Source: a bacterium
GTDB lineage: Bacteria; Bacillota; Bacilli; Lactobacillales; Streptococcaceae
Reading direction: 5' to 3'
Assembly: GCA_905221505.1 (NCBI GenBank)
Contig: CAJNDL010000046.1
Span: forward strand, 1-13,257
DNA: 13,257 nucleotides
This document shows positions 11,030 through 13,257 of this stretch, one piece after another; within the stretch, counting starts at the first letter, position 1; every line of letters starts with the position of its first letter. Made by a program: the position numbers and the translations under genes. The notes below the pieces were generated by a model. The model was not told the origin of the DNA and did not search any database. It saw nothing but the letters and a program-made list of their open reading frames with translations.

Positions 11030-12196
11030 ATGCAAATAAAACAAATCACAAAAAAAGACGGTTCAATAGTATATCGTGCTAATGTCTATCTTGGTGTTGA
11101 TAAAGTAACTGGAAAAGATGTAAAGACAAGCATAACAGGGAGAACAAAAAAAGAAGTTAAGCAAAAGACAAAAGAAGCTGAAATTACTTTTTTACAAAAT
11201 GGATCTACTAGATTCCAGGCTTCAAATATTACTACTTACAAGGAACTAGCTTCCTTATGGTGGGAAAGTTACAAGCATACAGTAAAACCTAACACACAAT
11301 TAAACGTTAGAAGACTGCTAGATAATCATATCTTGCCCTTATTTGGTTCTTATAAGCTGGATAAACTAACTACTCCACTTATTCAAAGCATAGTCAATAA
11401 ACTTGCTGACAAAACCAATAAAGGGGAAGAAGGTGCTTTTCTATACTACGATAGCTTACACGCTTTAAATAAGCGTATTTTGCAGTATGGTGTAGTTATG
11501 CAAGCTATACCGTTTAATCCTGCTCGTGAGGTAATATTACCTCGCAACACACAAAAAGAAAAGCGAGAAAAAGTAAAGCATTTTGATAATGAAGACTTAA
11601 AAAGATTTCTTCAATACTTAGATACTCTGGATGTAAGTAGGTATCGCTATTATTATGAGATTACACTTTATAAGTTTTTGCTTGCTACTGGTTGTCGTAT
11701 CAATGAAGCTTTAGCTCTTTCCTGGTCTGATATTGACCTAGATAATGCAGTTGTGCATATCACAAAGACTTTAAACTATAAACAAGAAATCAATAGTCCA
11801 AAATCAAAAACAAGTCTAAGGGATATAGATATAGATCAAGCTACTGTTAGTATGCTGAAGCAGTACAAACATAGACAAGTACAAGAAGCTTGGCAACTTG
11901 GGCGCTCTGAAACTGTAGTCTTTTCTGACTTCATAAATGAGTACCCCAATAATCGAACTCTACAAACCAGGTTAAGAACTCACTTTAAACGTGCTGACGT
12001 ACCTAACATTGGTTTTCATGGTTTTCGCCATACTCACGCTAGTCTCTTGCTTAACTCTGGAATACCTTACAAGGAACTTCAGCACCGTCTAGGACATTCC
12101 CAATTATCTATGACCATGGATATATACAGTCATCTCTCAAAAGAGAACGCAAAAAAAGCAGTCTCATTCTATGAAACTGCACTAAAAAGTTTATAA
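11030..12196 (+). CDS. int: Tyrosine integrase
   Basis: This 388-aa protein starts at ATG 11030, which has GGAAAGG about six bases upstream. The in-frame ATG 11015 would put the ribosome site inside the gene. An N-terminal arm-binding domain (MQIKQITKKDGSIVYRANVYLGVDKVTGK, then a basic helix) precedes a SAM-like core-binding domain (residues about 65-165). The catalytic domain follows. Arg in ATGCRINEAL, Lys in SPKSKTSLRDI, H-x-x-R in HGFRHTH, His in LGHSQLSM and the nucleophile Tyr in MDIYSHL are all present. It inserts and, with a directionality factor, excises the island. It ends 93 bp from the convergent rpsD. The active site is intact. Confidence 0.93.
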   Translation: MQIKQITKKDGSIVYRANVYLGVDKVTGKDVKTSITGRTKKEVKQKTKEAEITFLQNGSTRFQASNITTYKELASLWWESYKHTVKPNTQLNVRRLLDNHILPLFGSYKLDKLTTPLIQSIVNKLADKTNKGEEGAFLYYDSLHALNKRILQYGVVMQAIPFNPAREVILPRNTQKEKREKVKHFDNEDLKRFLQYLDTLDVSRYRYYYEITLYKFLLATGCRINEALALSWSDIDLDNAVVHITKTLNYKQEINSPKSKTSLRDIDIDQATVSMLKQYKHRQVQEAWQLGRSETVVFSDFINEYPNNRTLQTRLRTHFKRADVPNIGFHGFRHTHASLLLNSGIPYKELQHRLGHSQLSMTMDIYSHLSKENAKKAVSFYETALKSL

Positions 12197-12217
12197 CTGA
12201 ACAAATAACTGAACAAA
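12194..12217 (+). repeat. Tandem 12-bp repeat at the integrase stop codon
   Basis: TAACTGAACAAA occurs twice in tandem without mismatch, and the first copy includes the integrase TAA stop. Its position at the right end, next to the presumed attachment site, suggests integrase or accessory-factor binding. ACTGAACA also occurs at 1086-1093, near the other end. Confidence 0.75.
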
Positions 12218-12241
12218 CCCAGCAATCAACGTTTTAAGACA

Positions 12242-12272
12242 AAGCAAAAAGCCCACTGTTGTAGGCTTTCTG
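12242..12272 (-). terminator. Terminator of rpsD
   Basis: On the minus strand a 9-bp stem with one wobble pair (12261-12269 with 12248-12256) has a 4-nt loop and a TTTTTGC tail. It lies about 20 bp after the rpsD stop and also faces the end of the integrase gene. The right attachment site probably falls in or next to it. Confidence 0.82.
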
Positions 12273-12289
12273 TAAGATATTTCTTAAAA

Positions 12290-12901
12290 TTAAAGCATCT
12301 TGTTGTAGAATTCAACGACAAGGGCTTCGTTGATTTCTGGGTTGATTTCGTCGCGTTCTGGCAAGCGAGTCAATGAACCTTCCAATTTTTCAGCGTCGAA
12401 TGATACGAATGCTGGACGTCCAAGAGTAGCTTCTACTGCTTCAAGGATAGCTGGAACTTTCAATGATTTTTCACGAACTGAGATCACTTGACCTGGAGTT
12501 ACGCGGTATGATGGGATATCAACGCGTTTTCCGTCAACAAGGATGTGACCGTGGTTTACGAATTGACGAGCTTGACGACGAGTAGTCGCAAGACCAAGAC
12601 GGTAAACAACGTTATCCAAACGACGTTCCAAAAGAAGCATGAAGTTGAAACCTAGGATTCCGCCTTTGATTTTTGTAGCTTGTACGAACAAGTTACGGAA
12701 TTGTTTTTCACCTACACCGTAAGTGAAACGAAGTTTTTGTTTTTCAGCCAATTGCAAACCGTATTCTGACAATTTAGAACGGTTGTTTGGTCCGTGTTGT
12801 CCTGGTACGTAGTTACGACGTGCCAATTCTTTACCTGTACCTGTAAGTGAAAGGCCAAGGCGACGAGCTTGTTTCCAAGATGGTCCTGTATAACGTGACA
12901 T
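12290..12901 (-). CDS. rpsD: 30S ribosomal protein S4
   Basis: This is a complete 203-aa S4. The N-terminus ([29 protein letters not shown]) is followed by [30 protein letters not shown]. The S4 RNA-binding domain comes next ([44 protein letters not shown]), and the C-terminus is typical of streptococci. S4 starts assembly of the small subunit by binding 16S rRNA and represses its own synthesis in Firmicutes. AGGAGG lies eight bases before the ATG. The island sits on its 3' side and leaves the coding sequence whole. It is useful as a species marker (mitis/pneumoniae group). Confidence 0.98.
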   Translation of the reverse strand: MSRYTGPSWKQARRLGLSLTGTGKELARRNYVPGQHGPNNRSKLSEYGLQLAEKQKLRFTYGVGEKQFRNLFVQATKIKGGILGFNFMLLLERRLDNVVYRLGLATTRRQARQFVNHGHILVDGKRVDIPSYRVTPGQVISVREKSLKVPAILEAVEATLGRPAFVSFDAEKLEGSLTRLPERDEINPEINEALVVEFYNKML

Positions 12902-13055
12902 GTGAATGTCCTCCTGATATAAATAATATTTCGGTGGAAATAGTCACTTAGAAAGCCCTGATTCGTGCAGATGCCCTTCGCCTAAACAGCCAAGGTTACT
13001 TATCATAAGACACCTGTTGACGAGCTTCATGCTTTCCTGCTGATATTTCACACAA
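12902..13055 (-). promoter_or_regulatory. rpsD 5' leader, possible S4-binding control element
   Basis: About 150 nt separate the rpsD promoter from its ATG. Short complementary segments occur in the leader. Long untranslated leaders bound by S4 are known for rpsD in Bacillus, so an autoregulatory structure is plausible. I did not fold it and cannot assign it to a named family. Confidence 0.45.
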
Positions 13056-13060
13056 AATCC

Positions 13061-13089
13061 ATTTTACCATGAATGGCTAGATTTGTAAA
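13061..13089 (-). promoter_or_regulatory. rpsD promoter
   Basis: On the minus strand TTTACA (13084-13089) and TAAAAT (13061-13066) are separated by a 17-bp spacer. This gives a leader of about 150 nt before the rpsD ATG. Confidence 0.72.
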
Positions 13090-13150
13090 GGGGTTTTAGG
13101 CTTTATTTTCACTGCCAGAGAGGTTAAGAAGGAGGGCTAACTTCTCAAAG

Positions 13151-13183
13151 TAACTTCCACTTGCCCGACCAAAGTGGAAGTTA
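13151..13183. repeat. Perfect 12-bp inverted repeat upstream of rpsD
   Basis: TAACTTCCACTT (13151-13162) and AAGTGGAAGTTA (13172-13183) are separated by 9 bp. No T-run follows directly on either strand. It lies between rpsD and a possible rightward gene start, so it may be an operator or a weak terminator of an element. Confidence 0.6.
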
Positions 13184-13247
13184 GTCTAAAACGGATTTTT
13201 ATGGTGGAATTAAGTGTGAGACGTTTGAGTTAGAAATGAGGCTCACT

Positions 13248-13257
13248 ATGACAAAAC
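13248..13257 (+). CDS. Possible start of the next host gene (partial)
   Basis: ATG at 13248 with GAGG six bases upstream, followed by codons for Thr-Lys, runs to the window end. It would be divergent from rpsD. Only three codons are visible, so this is a weak call with no product. Confidence 0.22.

Larger units (their letters stand above)
860..12247. mobile_element. Integrated satellite prophage / PICI-like island next to rpsD
   Basis: Gene content and order match a phage satellite. A tyrosine integrase sits at one end, next to a divergent repressor/Cro switch. A leftward run of Rha regulator, replisome organizer and DnaC-like loader follows, then a few capsid-type genes, an ArpU-like regulator and accessory cargo at the far end. 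There is no large terminase, portal, tail or lysis gene, so it cannot build or release a particle alone and should depend on a helper phage. The right edge lies between the integrase stop and the rpsD terminator. The left edge is uncertain, somewhere within about 850-1160. PICI family membership is inferred from architecture. Confidence 0.75.

Noticed and set aside
872..12252. CAAAAAGC as the attachment-site core
   Set aside because: It is only eight bases long and AT-rich, so chance matches are likely. No further identity surrounds it.
1..13257. CRISPR array
   Set aside because: No regularly spaced repeats of 25-40 bp with spacers occur. The 30-bp repeat has only two copies 2,400 bp apart.

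Overview
The window is a low-GC Firmicutes sequence, almost certainly Streptococcus of the mitis/pneumoniae group. The right edge carries a full rpsD (203-aa ribosomal protein S4) of streptococcal type. Between rpsD and a left flank with a relBE-type toxin-antitoxin pair and a transposase-like remnant lies an integrated satellite prophage of the phage-inducible chromosomal island (PICI) type. It has an integrase, a repressor, a replication module and a few capsid-type genes. I see no large terminase, portal, tail, holin or lysin gene.

Layout, right to left. (1) 12290-13257: host rpsD with its own promoter, a long 5' leader and a terminator. (2) 11030-12196: tyrosine integrase, convergent with rpsD, ending in a perfect 12-bp tandem repeat. 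(3) 9855-10859: divergent control switch. A rightward Xre repressor without a self-cleaving peptidase domain faces a leftward Cro-like protein, with a consensus leftward promoter whose spacer holds an inverted repeat. (4) 5853-9615: leftward early operon with a Rha-family regulator, small unknown proteins, a small membrane protein, a helix-turn-helix protein, a replisome organizer, a DnaC-like loader and an unlisted 53-aa ORF that overlaps it by ATGA, then a strong terminator. (5) 3682-5763: short morphogenesis cassette with a basic protein, an HK97-gp10-like protein, an HK97-fold major capsid-like protein and a coiled-coil protein, then a terminator. (6) 2894-3304: ArpU/sigma-region-4-like regulator behind a repeat-rich 330-bp region. 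(7) 1213-2520: self-contained cargo operon of three tightly overlapping genes. They look like an ADP-ribosyltransferase-type toxin, a small antitoxin and a SecB-like chaperone. This is the architecture of a tripartite toxin-antitoxin-chaperone (TAC) system resembling CmdTAC, with its own promoter, a 19-bp-arm palindrome and a terminator. (8) 1-785: relBE-type module and transposase-like remnant, probably flanking DNA.

The best candidate for an under-described system is the TAC operon. CmdTAC is known to be triggered by phage capsid protein, and this island also encodes its own capsid-like protein.

Two regulatory observations also stand out. A perfect 30-bp direct repeat sits in the integrase 5' untranslated region and again, exactly 2,400 bp away, inside the leftward operon. 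There its transcript would be antisense to the integrase leader. Next to that second copy lies a consensus rightward promoter followed about 75 bp later by an intrinsic terminator, which predicts a small RNA antisense to the leftward operon. The attachment-site pair could not be identified by eye, so the left boundary is approximate.
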